A stretch of 7,998 bases of DNA, from contig JBLHGN010000165.1 in assembly GCA_047616325.1 (NCBI GenBank), positions 1-7,998 on the forward strand. The letters are read 5' to 3'. The translations under genes were made by a program, and so were the position numbers. The DNA is from JBLHGN01 sp047616325 (GTDB taxonomy: Bacteria > Pseudomonadota > Gammaproteobacteria > Pseudomonadales > Cellvibrionaceae). Shown here piece by piece: positions 1-7,107 of this stretch (within the stretch, counting starts at the first letter, position 1; every line of letters starts with the position of its first letter). The notes under the pieces were generated by a model that had not been told where the DNA came from, searched no databases, and worked only from the letters and a program-made list of their open reading frames with translations.

Positions 1-1
1 G

Positions 2-325
2 AAAAAGGCATTAAAGCTTAATGATCTACTGACTAAGCTGGATAGGTATCGCTTCATCATTATTGACGACATCGGATACGTGAACCGAGACCAACAAGAA
101 ACGAGTGTTTTGTTTGAGTTGATTGCGCATCGCTATGAGAGTGCCAGCTTAATCATTACAGCCAACCAGCCCTTTAGTGAGTGGCATAGTATTTTTGCAG
201 ATAAAAGCATGACTGTCGCGGCCGTCGACAGGTTGACTCACCACGGCAACATCATTGAACTGGAAGGAGATAGCTATCGAAGAAAGACGGCAAAAAGTAC
301 GAATAAGACAACTTTAATCAATTAA
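2..325 (+). CDS. istB: IS21-family helper ATPase IstB, C-terminal part (5' partial)
   Basis: This is the last 107 codons of an AAA+ ATPase that assists the IstA transposase of IS21 elements in target selection and strand transfer. The frame is open to the left edge of the window; the family is usually about 250 residues, so more than half, including the Walker A loop, lies outside. Visible are the Walker B strand FIIIDDIGY (near codons 18-26), the sensor-1 strand LIITANQPF followed by W, and the family-typical ending DRLTHHGNIIELEGDSYRRK. A GTG at position 80 could be read as a start, but it falls just after Walker B, so it is internal. The gene ends with TAA shortly before the repeats of the IS right end, as expected for istB. 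Confidence 0.9.
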   Translation, partial: KKALKLNDLLTKLDRYRFIIIDDIGYVNRDQQETSVLFELIAHRYESASLIITANQPFSEWHSIFADKSMTVAAVDRLTHHGNIIELEGDSYRRKTAKSTNKTTLIN

Positions 326-374
326 CCCAGTGAACCCAGTGAACCCGCCAATCTAATTGTCGCCAACCCGCCAA
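324..374 (+). repeat. Direct repeats in the IS21 right end (putative IstA binding sites)
   Basis: AACCCAGTG occurs twice back to back (324-332 and 333-341), and AACCCGCCAA occurs twice (342-351 and 365-374), the second pair 23 bases apart. The first copy overlaps the istB stop codon. Multiple short repeats near each tip are a known hallmark of IS21-family elements; their role as transposase binding sites here is inferred from the family. Confidence 0.65.
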
Positions 375-395
375 AGTAGTTGACGTCTAATAACA

Positions 396-539
396 GGCGC
401 ACGATGGGGGTTGCCGGGAGCTGAAGCAATATTGAAACTGCGTTCACTTAAATCGAGTGGTGATTTTGATAAATACTGGAAGTTCCATAAGGAGGAATCG
501 AAGACTAGGCTGTATTCGCGATTTCAAATTGAGGTATAG
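396..539 (+). pseudogene. ISKra4-family transposase, C-terminal remnant
   Basis: The frame from 396 to the TAG at 537-539 encodes 47 residues that look like the extreme C-terminus of an ISKra4-type transposase: ARWGLPGAEAILKLRSLKSS, then GDFDKYWKFHKEE and a short basic tail. The GAEA-LKLR-L-SSGDFD-YW-FH pattern is characteristic of the end of these proteins, as far as I recognise the family. There is no start codon at the left end, and the frame meets a TGA upstream at 381-383 inside the presumed IS21 end. All of the catalytic domain is therefore missing. The simplest reading is that the IS21 element inserted into, or recombined with, an older ISKra4 copy and only its 3' end remains on this side. 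It cannot be functional. The family assignment is from memory of the motif and is less certain than the fact that this is a coding remnant. Confidence 0.65.
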
Positions 540-578
540 CTTTGAAAATCCCCGTCGTATCAAAGGAACTACACCCAT
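540..578 (+). other. Possible right end of the ISKra4-type element and junction with IS66 remnant
   Basis: About 40 bases separate the ISKra4-like stop codon from the first recognisable IS66 residue. They include GGAACTACACCC (565-576), whose complement begins GGGTGTAGTTCC and would suit an IS terminal inverted repeat. No matching left end is in the window, so this boundary is a guess. The IS66 reading frame is already open from 546, but those leading residues do not look like IS66 sequence. Confidence 0.3.
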
Positions 579-1049
579 TTGAAACTCCGGAAGATTATCC
601 GAGATGGACAAACACTGCAGGAAAAGCGCAGTACACTTGATGACTTAAGCTTCCAGAAGCGACTCAATAAGTTACGGGGTCGACTCAGGGACTTATTGGC
701 CTGGAAAAGTCCCAATGTCATTTTAGCCGATGCAATAGCAAAGGTTCGCCGGCAAGAAAACCACATCTTAACCTTTGTGGAGCATAGTACTGGCGAGCAT
801 CACAACAATTATGGTGAATACATCATTAAAAAAGGTGTACTTAAACGCAAGGTGTCGGGTGGCAGCAAATCGGTAAAGGGTGTGCGTGCCTATGCCATTA
901 TACAATCCATTGCCATGACCTGTTTTTTACGCAAACTCTCTTTCTGGCATTTCCTGAAGGTAAGCCTGACACAATATATTCATAAAGGAAAACCTATGTC
1001 GCTTGTAGACTATGAAGCCCGTTTTCCTGCAATATCCAAAGTCGCTTAA
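579..1049 (+). pseudogene. IS66-family transposase (TnpC type), C-terminal fragment
   Basis: This 156-residue open frame corresponds to the last third of an IS66-family DDE transposase, which is normally around 500 residues. Recognisable parts are the KLRKIIRDGQTL...F segment at the start, HILTFVEH (residues 62-69), the NNYGEY box (76-81) with E80 in the place of the catalytic glutamate of the usual NNxAER box, then KRKVSGGSKSVKG-RAYAIIQSIAMTC (89-115) and FLKVSL (125-130). The N-terminal zinc-binding region and the first two catalytic aspartates are absent, so it cannot catalyse transposition. The frame starts with TTG without a convincing ribosome binding site, and the open frame runs upstream to 546 into unrelated sequence. 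I therefore treat it as a broken gene rather than a short real one. The companion genes tnpA and tnpB are not seen. Confidence 0.8.
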
Positions 1050-1229
1050 ATATTTCGTAGCCAATAAATTTATAGAAACTCTATTCTTTACTTAAATCCA
1101 GTTTGAACTCACCTATTTTTATGTGCATCTAATATCTGTATTGTTTGCTTCATTGTTCCCTGACTTATTTCATGAAATGAAATTTTAATACTTCAGTGAA
1201 TTAACTTTGCATGCTCGTTTTAACGTTTG
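1050..1229. other. AT-rich spacer between IS remnants and the efflux operon
   Basis: This stretch separates the convergent IS66 fragment and the pump gene. I see no open frame of note, no GC-rich hairpin followed by a T run for either direction, and no clear IS66 terminal repeat. The only visible symmetry is a perfect 12-base AT-rich palindrome at 1167-1178. Confidence 0.6.
1167..1178. repeat. Perfect 12-base palindrome ATTTCATGAAAT
   Basis: ATTTCATGAAAT equals its own reverse complement. It lies 52 bases beyond the stop codon of the pump gene. It has no loop or T tract on either side to make it a good intrinsic terminator, and an AT-rich palindrome of this size can occur by chance. Its role is unknown. 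Confidence 0.4.
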
Positions 1230-4200
1230 TTAACCCGGGGCGCTTGCTTCTATATCGGCTTTGAGAATACCCGAGCGCTTCCACAGATAATAAACGGCTG
1301 GCAGTACAATCAGCGTTAAAAATACAGCGCTAATCATGCCACCCACCATGGGTGCAGCGATTCGGCTCATCACTTCAGACCCGGTGCCCGTGCCGTAGAG
1401 AATGGGTAGCAAGCCTACCACAATGGCGGCGGCCGTCATCATAACAGGACGCACGCGCATGCCGGCGCCCTGCCGAACGGCCTCGTTTAGGTCATTTAAG
1501 GTAATCACCCTGCCTTGGTCTTGCGCATTTTTTGAAACACGCTGCCATGCCTGATTTAAATAGACCAGCATTATTACGCCAATTTCCACCGCCACTCCGG
1601 CCAAGGCGATAAAACCAACCCCCACCGCGATGGAGAAGTTGAAACTTTGTAGATACATTAACCACACACTACCTACCATGGCAAAAGGTAAAGTGCCCAT
1701 AAGAATGAGCACTTCGGTAACGTTACGAAAGTTCATAAATAATAAAAGCGCAATAATACCAAGCGTGAGCGGCACTACATAGGTAAGTTTAGCCTTTGCG
1801 CGCTGCATGTATTCGTACTGGCCTGACCACACGATGGAATAGCCCGGTGGTAAATTTAATTGTTGTTGCACTATGAGCTGCGCATTTTCAACATACGTGC
1901 CGACATCTACGCCTTCGATATCGATAAACGTCCAGCCGTTAATGCGAGCATTTTCACTTTTTATACCGGGCGGGCCGTCTTCAATAAATATGTCCGCCAC
2001 ATCGGCTAAGGCTATGCGTTGTCCGCTGGGTGTAACAATGGGAAGCAGCTTTAATTGCTCGGGCGAATCCCGATAGGACTGAGGATAACGAATATTTACC
2101 GGGTAGCGTTCCAAACCTTCCACTGTTTGGGTGACATTCATACCCCCGATGGCCGAGGCGATCACCTGTTGCACATCAGCAATATTTAATCCAAAACGTG
2201 CCGCTTTGCCGCGATTGATATCTACTTTGATATAGCGTCCACCTGCAACTCGCTCCGAATAAACTGATGCCGTGCCAGGTACGTCTTGCAGAATAGTTTC
2301 CAGTTGCTGGCCTATGCCTTGTATAACGCTCAGTTCGGGGCCGGCAATTTTAATTCCCACGGGCGTTTTAATACCGGTGGCCAACATGTCGATACGGGTT
2401 TTTATCGGCATAACCCAAGCGTTGGTTAAGCCAGGAATTTGCACCAGCGAATCCAATTCTTTTTTTAGGCTTTCCGCTGTAACGCCTTCGCGCCATTCAC
2501 TTTTATCTTTTAGTTGAATAAAGGTTTCTATCATCGTTAGTGGTGCAGGGTCGGTGGCGGTTTCGGCGCGCCCGATTTTCCCAAACACTGTGAGCACTTC
2601 GGGCACTGTGGCAATTAATTTGTCGGTCTGCTGCAGAATTTCGCGCGCCTTGCCAATGGAAATCCCTGGGTATGTGGTGGGCATATACATCAAATCCCCC
2701 TCGTCGAGTGGCGGAATAAATTCACTGCCAATTTTACCCATTGGCCATAGCGTTGTGGCAAGCACCAACAGTGCAATGCCTATGGTTGCTTTGGGATAGC
2801 TCAAGACCTTTTTTAAAGTGGGTAGATAGATAGCCGTTAACAATCGGTTTACCGGGTTCCTATTTTCCGCTGTTACCTTACCGCGAATAAAATACCCCAT
2901 TAACACTGGCACCAAAGTAATCGCGAGAACAGCCGATGCGGCCATTGCGTAGGTTTTAGTGAAAGCTAAGGGCGAAAACATGCGCCCCTCTTGCGCTTCC
3001 AGAGTGAACACCGGCACAAAACTTACGGTGATAATCATTAAGCTAAAAAATAATGCAGGGCCTACTTCACTGGCCGATTCTGCGACAATTTGCCAGCGGT
3101 TTTCGGCGGTAACTTGCTTGCGCTCCATGTGTTTGTGCATATTTTCAATCATCACTATGGCACCGTCTATCATTGCACCGATGGCAATGGCAATACCGCC
3201 CAATGACATGATATTGGCGTTAATTCCCTGGGCATGCATGATAATAAACGCGGTGAGAATACCCACGGGTAAACTGACAATGGCCACCAGGGAAGAGCGC
3301 ACATGAAAAAGAAACGCCATGCACACCAGCGCAACCACCACAAACTCTTCCAAGAGTTTGTGCCAAAGATTTTTAACCGCGCTGTCGATAAGCCCCGAGC
3401 GGTCGTATACGGGCACCACTTCAACCCCCTCGGGCAAGCCCGATTTTAATTGAGCAAGTTTGGCTTTTACGGCCTTAATGGTGGTTTGCGCATTTTCACC
3501 AAAGCGCATGACAATAATACCCCCAACGGCTTCACCTTCGCCGTTGAGTTCGGTGATACCGCGACGCATTTGTGGGCCGAGGCCAATATGAGCCACATCC
3601 TTTAGTAGCAGTGGTGTACCGTTGTCATTCACGCCCAGTGGAATGGTGGCAAGGTCTTCTTGATTCTGAATATACCCGGTTGCGCGTACCATATATTCGG
3701 CTTCAGACATTTCTACTACCGAGGCCCCAATTTCTTGATTGCCTCGTTTAATTGCCATTTGGATGTGAGAAAGTGGAATACCGAAGGCACGCAGCTTTTC
3801 GGGATCTACCGTCACTTGATATTGTTTTACCATACCGCCCATGCTGGCCACTTCCGACACGCCCGGCACCGTCTGTAATTCGTATTTTAAGAACCAGTCT
3901 TGCAGACTGCGCAGTTGGCTGATGTCTTGTTTGCCGCTCTTGTCTATCAGCGCGTAAAGGTAGATCCAGCCAACACCTGTGGCATCGGGGCCCAGCTGAG
4001 GTCGCGCATTTTCAGGCAGTGAGGGCGCCACCTGACTGAGATATTCGAGTACCCGGCTACGCGCCCAGTAGAGATCCGTCTGCTCATTAAAAATAATATA
4101 CACATAGGAATCGCCAAAAAATGAATAGCCGCGCACTGTGACGGCGCCAGGCACCGATAACATGGCCGTGGTTAGTGGATAGGTAACTTGATCCTCTACG

Positions 4201-4379
4201 ACTTGCGGAGCCTGCCCTGGGTATGAGGTTTTTATAATAACTTGTACATCCGACAGGTCGGGGATGGCGTCTACCGGTGTGTTTTTGAGGGAAACCAAGC
4301 CCATCGCTACCACAATGAAAGTGGCCAACAATACAAAACCTCGGTTATGTATCGACCAAATAATAATGGCATTTATCAT
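1230..4379 (-). CDS. cusA: Cu(I)/Ag(I) efflux RND transporter, CusA-like inner-membrane pump
   Basis: This 1049-residue protein is the proton-driven pump of a tripartite heavy-metal exporter and would move Cu(I)/Ag(I) from periplasm and cytoplasm to the outer-membrane channel. Its length matches E. coli CusA (1047). It shows the RND plan: TM1 (about 12-31), a large periplasmic loop, TM2-TM6 (about 340-496), a second loop, and a C-terminal membrane block (about 863-1035). TM4 has GAMIDGAIVMIEN with D405 and E412, the heavy-metal RND signature. M566, M616 and M665 (in LMYMP, APLTMIET and RIDMLATGI) match the three-methionine site M573/M623/M672 of E. coli CusA, favouring Cu/Ag over Zn/Co/Cd. 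E932 matches the relay residue E939, but the relay lysine K984 corresponds to V979 (MRVRPVMMT). The start is ATG, preceded by GAGG 4 bases upstream, and overlaps the adaptor stop by ATGA. No frameshift is visible. Confidence 0.95.
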   Translation of the reverse strand: MINAIIIWSIHNRGFVLLATFIVVAMGLVSLKNTPVDAIPDLSDVQVIIKTSYPGQAPQVVEDQVTYPLTTAMLSVPGAVTVRGYSFFGDSYVYIIFNEQTDLYWARSRVLEYLSQVAPSLPENARPQLGPDATGVGWIYLYALIDKSGKQDISQLRSLQDWFLKYELQTVPGVSEVASMGGMVKQYQVTVDPEKLRAFGIPLSHIQMAIKRGNQEIGASVVEMSEAEYMVRATGYIQNQEDLATIPLGVNDNGTPLLLKDVAHIGLGPQMRRGITELNGEGEAVGGIIVMRFGENAQTTIKAVKAKLAQLKSGLPEGVEVVPVYDRSGLIDSAVKNLWHKLLEEFVVVALVCMAFLFHVRSSLVAIVSLPVGILTAFIIMHAQGINANIMSLGGIAIAIGAMIDGAIVMIENMHKHMERKQVTAENRWQIVAESASEVGPALFFSLMIITVSFVPVFTLEAQEGRMFSPLAFTKTYAMAASAVLAITLVPVLMGYFIRGKVTAENRNPVNRLLTAIYLPTLKKVLSYPKATIGIALLVLATTLWPMGKIGSEFIPPLDEGDLMYMPTTYPGISIGKAREILQQTDKLIATVPEVLTVFGKIGRAETATDPAPLTMIETFIQLKDKSEWREGVTAESLKKELDSLVQIPGLTNAWVMPIKTRIDMLATGIKTPVGIKIAGPELSVIQGIGQQLETILQDVPGTASVYSERVAGGRYIKVDINRGKAARFGLNIADVQQVIASAIGGMNVTQTVEGLERYPVNIRYPQSYRDSPEQLKLLPIVTPSGQRIALADVADIFIEDGPPGIKSENARINGWTFIDIEGVDVGTYVENAQLIVQQQLNLPPGYSIVWSGQYEYMQRAKAKLTYVVPLTLGIIALLLFMNFRNVTEVLILMGTLPFAMVGSVWLMYLQSFNFSIAVGVGFIALAGVAVEIGVIMLVYLNQAWQRVSKNAQDQGRVITLNDLNEAVRQGAGMRVRPVMMTAAAIVVGLLPILYGTGTGSEVMSRIAAPMVGGMISAVFLTLIVLPAVYYLWKRSGILKADIEASAPG

Positions 4380-5752
4380 TTTGCCTCACCACTTTGGCCG
4401 TGATCCATTTTGCTATGATCGATTAGCTGAGGCTGTTTTGGCTGAGGCTGTTTTGGCTGAAGCTTATCTAGCTCATGCTCCATGCTTGCGTGGCCACTCT
4501 CTAGCGTCTCATCGTTTTGATGGTGCATGCGGGTAAAGTCTGATGTTTTACTGGATTCGGAATCCAACAAGAACTGAGCTGAAGTCACCACCGCCTCCCC
4601 GGCGCTTAAACCGCTTTTTATCTCGGCAAATTTGCCATCCAAACGCCCCAAACCTATGGCGATAGACTTAAATTGGCCGTTGCCCATGGCGAGCACTACC
4701 CGATTTTGAGTGCCGGTACGAATTAATGCCTCGCGAGGAATAACCAGCACATCGTCGGCACTGTGCGCGTGAATTTCGACTTGGGCGTACATATTAGGCT
4801 TAAGGGTCCGGTTGCTATTGGCAAATTTGAGACGCAATCGAGCGGTTCGCGTTTTAGCGTCTAGTGTTGGGTAAACGTAGTCTACTTTACCTTCCCAGCG
4901 CTCGCCGGGAAGGTAATCCAAGGTCATGGTTACCGGCAAGCCGATCTCCACCAGAGACGCCTGACGCTCGAACACTTCGGCTTCCACCCACACCTCATCT
5001 AGGGCGCCTATCGACATTAACGTTGTACCAGGGCCGACAAAAAAGCCTTCGCGTATATTGAGGTTGTCCACCACACCGCTTTGCGGCGAATAAAATCTCA
5101 CTGTCTGCTTTACTTGCTTTTTATGCATTAATTGGGCAATAAAATCGTCATCGATTTGTAGGGCTTTTAATCGGTCTTTTGCAGCTTCTATTAAGCGATT
5201 TGGGCCTTGCTTGTTGGCGCTACGATTCATGGCAAGCAGTAATTCCTCCTGCGCATTGACGAGTTGGGGGGAGTAAAGATCGTAAAGTGGCTGCCCTTTT
5301 CTGACAGGGTCGCCGGCTGACTTCAAATAAAGCTTGTCCACCCAACCTTCAACGCGCGGGTGTATGTGTACCAGCTTGTCTTGGTTGTAGCCCACGTAGC
5401 CCACGGTGGTGATGGTGGTATACATGCTTTGCTTTTTTGCTTTGGCGGTGCGCACACCCAAGTTATTCACCACATTGGGCGATATTGAAACGGTTCCGGG
5501 ACCATCGAGTGAGGCGCCCTGCTCATCTTGATATACTGGGATTAATTGCATGCCCATGGGCGATAAGCCCGGTTTATCGCGTTGATAATTTGCGTCCATG
5601 GGTGCGGCCCAATACAGAACCTGTTGCTCGTCTTCATCGGCGACCGATTCTCCTGAGGTTTCACTGGTTTTGGTCGCAAACAAAGTGGCAACTGCCGCAC
5701 CAACTACTAGCCCAGCTAGCCCGGCCACCAATAACTTATTTATATTCTTCAT
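4376..5752 (-). CDS. cusB: Periplasmic adaptor of the Cu/Ag exporter, CusB-like membrane fusion protein
   Basis: This 458-residue protein would link the CusA-like pump to the outer-membrane channel and hand metal to the pump. An N-terminal hydrophobic segment (about 7-26) anchors or exports it. Next comes a heavy-metal-binding segment, YWAAPMDANYQRDKPGLSPMGMQL (read as 47-70), with M52, M66 and M68 in the pattern of the E. coli CusB metal ligands M49/M64/M66 and without the cysteines of many related domains. The barrel-sandwich and hairpin region follows (HPRVEGWVDKLYLKSAGDPV, 131-150; helical hairpin about 160-215; YSPQSGVVDNLNIREGFFV, 221-239). Beta-barrel and membrane-proximal domains reach to about 398. 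The tail (about 408-458) is rich in His and Met, with MHH, HASMEH and DHSKMDHG around a QPKQP repeat. The ATG start overlaps the upstream stop (ATGA) and has GAGGG 9 bases upstream. Confidence 0.93.
   Translation of the reverse strand: MKNINKLLVAGLAGLVVGAAVATLFATKTSETSGESVADEDEQQVLYWAAPMDANYQRDKPGLSPMGMQLIPVYQDEQGASLDGPGTVSISPNVVNNLGVRTAKAKKQSMYTTITTVGYVGYNQDKLVHIHPRVEGWVDKLYLKSAGDPVRKGQPLYDLYSPQLVNAQEELLLAMNRSANKQGPNRLIEAAKDRLKALQIDDDFIAQLMHKKQVKQTVRFYSPQSGVVDNLNIREGFFVGPGTTLMSIGALDEVWVEAEVFERQASLVEIGLPVTMTLDYLPGERWEGKVDYVYPTLDAKTRTARLRLKFANSNRTLKPNMYAQVEIHAHSADDVLVIPREALIRTGTQNRVVLAMGNGQFKSIAIGLGRLDGKFAEIKSGLSAGEAVVTSAQFLLDSESSKTSDFTRMHHQNDETLESGHASMEHELDKLQPKQPQPKQPQLIDHSKMDHGQSGEAK
4426..4464 (-). 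repeat. 15-base tandem repeat inside cusB (QPKQP linker)
   Basis: On the + strand the unit GCTGAGGCTGTTTTG occurs at 4426-4440 and 4441-4455, and a third partial copy with one change starts at 4456. The unit is a multiple of three, so gain or loss of copies keeps the cusB frame. Read on the - strand it gives the Gln/Pro/Lys-rich linker QPKQPQPKQPQ (residues 432-442) just before the terminal DHSKMDHG metal-binding-like motif. Confidence 0.9.
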
Positions 5753-7107
5753 GGTTGAAATCCCTCGGTGCGCAGCGTAGGTGGTGCGTCACTCGGCACT
5801 AAAAAATAATTGACTTGGGCAATGGTTTTTAATCTTTCCACGTCGATGTCAAGCGAATCGATTTGAGCATTGAGTTCGTCAATACGGGCGCGTACCACTT
5901 CGGAGAAATCTCCCGTATCGTTGGTGTAGGCCGTAAGCGATGCCTCGGCTTGTTCGTGAATTTCCTTCAATAAACGCGTTTGATAAATTACGCTGCGTTC
6001 ATTTAAACCTTGTAAATTTGCAAGGGCGGCCTCCAACCTAGCTTGCATCGCTCGCAGCACTAACGCCTTTTCTGTTTTATAGGCTTCCGTATTAGCTATT
6101 GCCGCTCGTACGGTTTTGTCCTGTCGTTTAGAGGCAAACAAAGGCAAGTCGAAGGTTAACGCTACCGAGAAAAAGTCGGACCGGCTATCACCCAAAGGAT
6201 TGTTATCGCGATAGCCATAGTTGGCATTGAAGTCCCACTGAGGCTTGTATTGCTGTTTTGCCAGAGTGATGCCAGTGTCGTTGGCAGCAATTTTTTGGTC
6301 TAGGCTCTTTATGGATGGATGAAGCAACAGTATTTGCTGGAATGCTCTCTTCTTATTTGAATCGCCCATCCAGTCAAGGTTGTTTAGGGTCAGTGCGGGC
6401 AAGGCGGTCTCAAGCTCAAAATCAATAAGCTGCCCTGTGGATGCTGAGATCATCCATTCTTGCAGGCGCACATAACTGCTGTCGTAGCGCTGGTGCAGAA
6501 TAGACAGGCGATTATCCAGGCGCGTAAGTTCCAATTGCGCACGAATTAAATCTTGCTGGCGTGTTTTGCCGTAGGCGTTGGAATAACTGGACTGGGCTAC
6601 ATCCACCAAATTCTCAAATAACATGCGATCATTTTCAATGAGTTTAATGGACTCTCGCTCTCTAAAAATGTCGAGCCATAACTGCGCCACAGTTACGGCC
6701 ACCTTAGCCTTGCGATCGCGACGCATAAGCGGTTGCTGCTCACTTTGCTCCTGCAGCTGACGCTGCTTAAGCTTGCGACTGCTGCCTCGTGGAAATACCT
6801 GAGTAATGCCCACTTTTAACTGGGTCATAGGTTCTTGGCCAAAATCTAAGCTGTCTACGGGCAAATTGGCAAGCCCCAAAGACACCTTCGGGTCGGGTAA
6901 TTGGCCCGCGGCAACACTTTCGGCCAGCGTCGCCTCTTGGCGATATTCACTTCCCTTCAACCAAGGGTCGTTTTGTTGAGCAAGCAACACGGCTTGCTCA
7001 AGGCTAATTTTATTGGGTGCTGCTAGCACGGCTGACGAATAGCCAATAGCGAGACACGAACCGAACACACAAAAGCGCACTGAGCCGTTTAGCCATAGAA
7101 ACTTCAT
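5749..7107 (-). CDS. cusC: TolC-family outer-membrane channel of the exporter, CusC-like
   Basis: This 452-residue protein would form the outer-membrane trimeric channel that receives metal from the CusA/CusB complex. It begins with a signal peptide (hydrophobic about 11-28) with a likely signal-peptidase I site after AVLA (residue 29). C18 is not in a good lipobox, so unlike E. coli CusC it is probably not lipidated. The mature protein has two outer-membrane efflux repeats: one starting ISLEQAVLLAQQNDPWLKGSE (34-54), and a second from about 255 with HPSIKSLDQKIAANDTGI (263-280), each with long coiled-coil helices. FSVALTFDLPLF (313-324) fits a membrane beta strand. It is a diverged family, so the symbol rests on operon position. 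The ATG overlaps the DUF411 stop by ATGA, with AGAGGAG 8 bases upstream. Confidence 0.9.
   Translation of the reverse strand: MKFLWLNGSVRFCVFGSCLAIGYSSAVLAAPNKISLEQAVLLAQQNDPWLKGSEYRQEATLAESVAAGQLPDPKVSLGLANLPVDSLDFGQEPMTQLKVGITQVFPRGSSRKLKQRQLQEQSEQQPLMRRDRKAKVAVTVAQLWLDIFRERESIKLIENDRMLFENLVDVAQSSYSNAYGKTRQQDLIRAQLELTRLDNRLSILHQRYDSSYVRLQEWMISASTGQLIDFELETALPALTLNNLDWMGDSNKKRAFQQILLLHPSIKSLDQKIAANDTGITLAKQQYKPQWDFNANYGYRDNNPLGDSRSDFFSVALTFDLPLFASKRQDKTVRAAIANTEAYKTEKALVLRAMQARLEAALANLQGLNERSVIYQTRLLKEIHEQAEASLTAYTNDTGDFSEVVRARIDELNAQIDSLDIDVERLKTIAQVNYFLVPSDAPPTLRTEGFQP

Larger units (their letters stand above)
1..395 (+). mobile_element. IS21-family element, right-hand part (left part outside window)
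   Basis: The stretch contains the end of an istB-type gene followed by about 70 bases of non-coding sequence that looks like an IS21 right end. That non-coding part has two adjacent copies of AACCCAGTG (324-332, 333-341) and two copies of AACCCGCCAA (342-351, 365-374). Repeated internal sites near the tips are typical of IS21 elements, where the IstA transposase binds. The boundary at 395 is inferred: the sequence there reads TAATAACA, so the inverted end begins TGTTATTA, which fits the TGT...ACA tips of the family. A different transposase fragment starts in frame directly after it. The left end, istA and any target duplication are not in the window, so intactness cannot be judged. Confidence 0.7.

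Noticed and set aside
80..325. Separate short gene starting at the GTG at position 80
   Set aside because: The frame is open to the left edge and the upstream residues include the IstB Walker B strand, so this GTG is internal.
569..766. 65-codon open frame on the - strand
   Set aside because: It lies opposite the IS66 transposase fragment, whose protein sequence clearly matches a family; the antisense product has no recognisable features.
1167..1200. Intrinsic terminator for the operon
   Set aside because: The palindrome is AT-rich, has no loop, and is not followed by a T run in the direction of transcription.
2959..3306. 115-codon + strand open frame
   Set aside because: It is antisense to the well-supported pump gene and simply mirrors its codon pattern.
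1230..4379. Assignment as a CzcA-type Zn/Co/Cd pump
   Set aside because: The three methionines matching the CusA site (M566, M616, M665) and the Met-pattern adaptor favour Cu/Ag; the Val at the relay-lysine position alone does not outweigh this.
4426..4464. Short repeats as a CRISPR-like array
   Set aside because: The copies are contiguous, 15 bases long, without spacers, and encode an in-frame protein linker.
5437..5802. 121-codon + strand open frame
   Set aside because: It is antisense to the adaptor gene and the end of the channel gene; Arg/His/Pro-rich composition is typical of a shadow frame.
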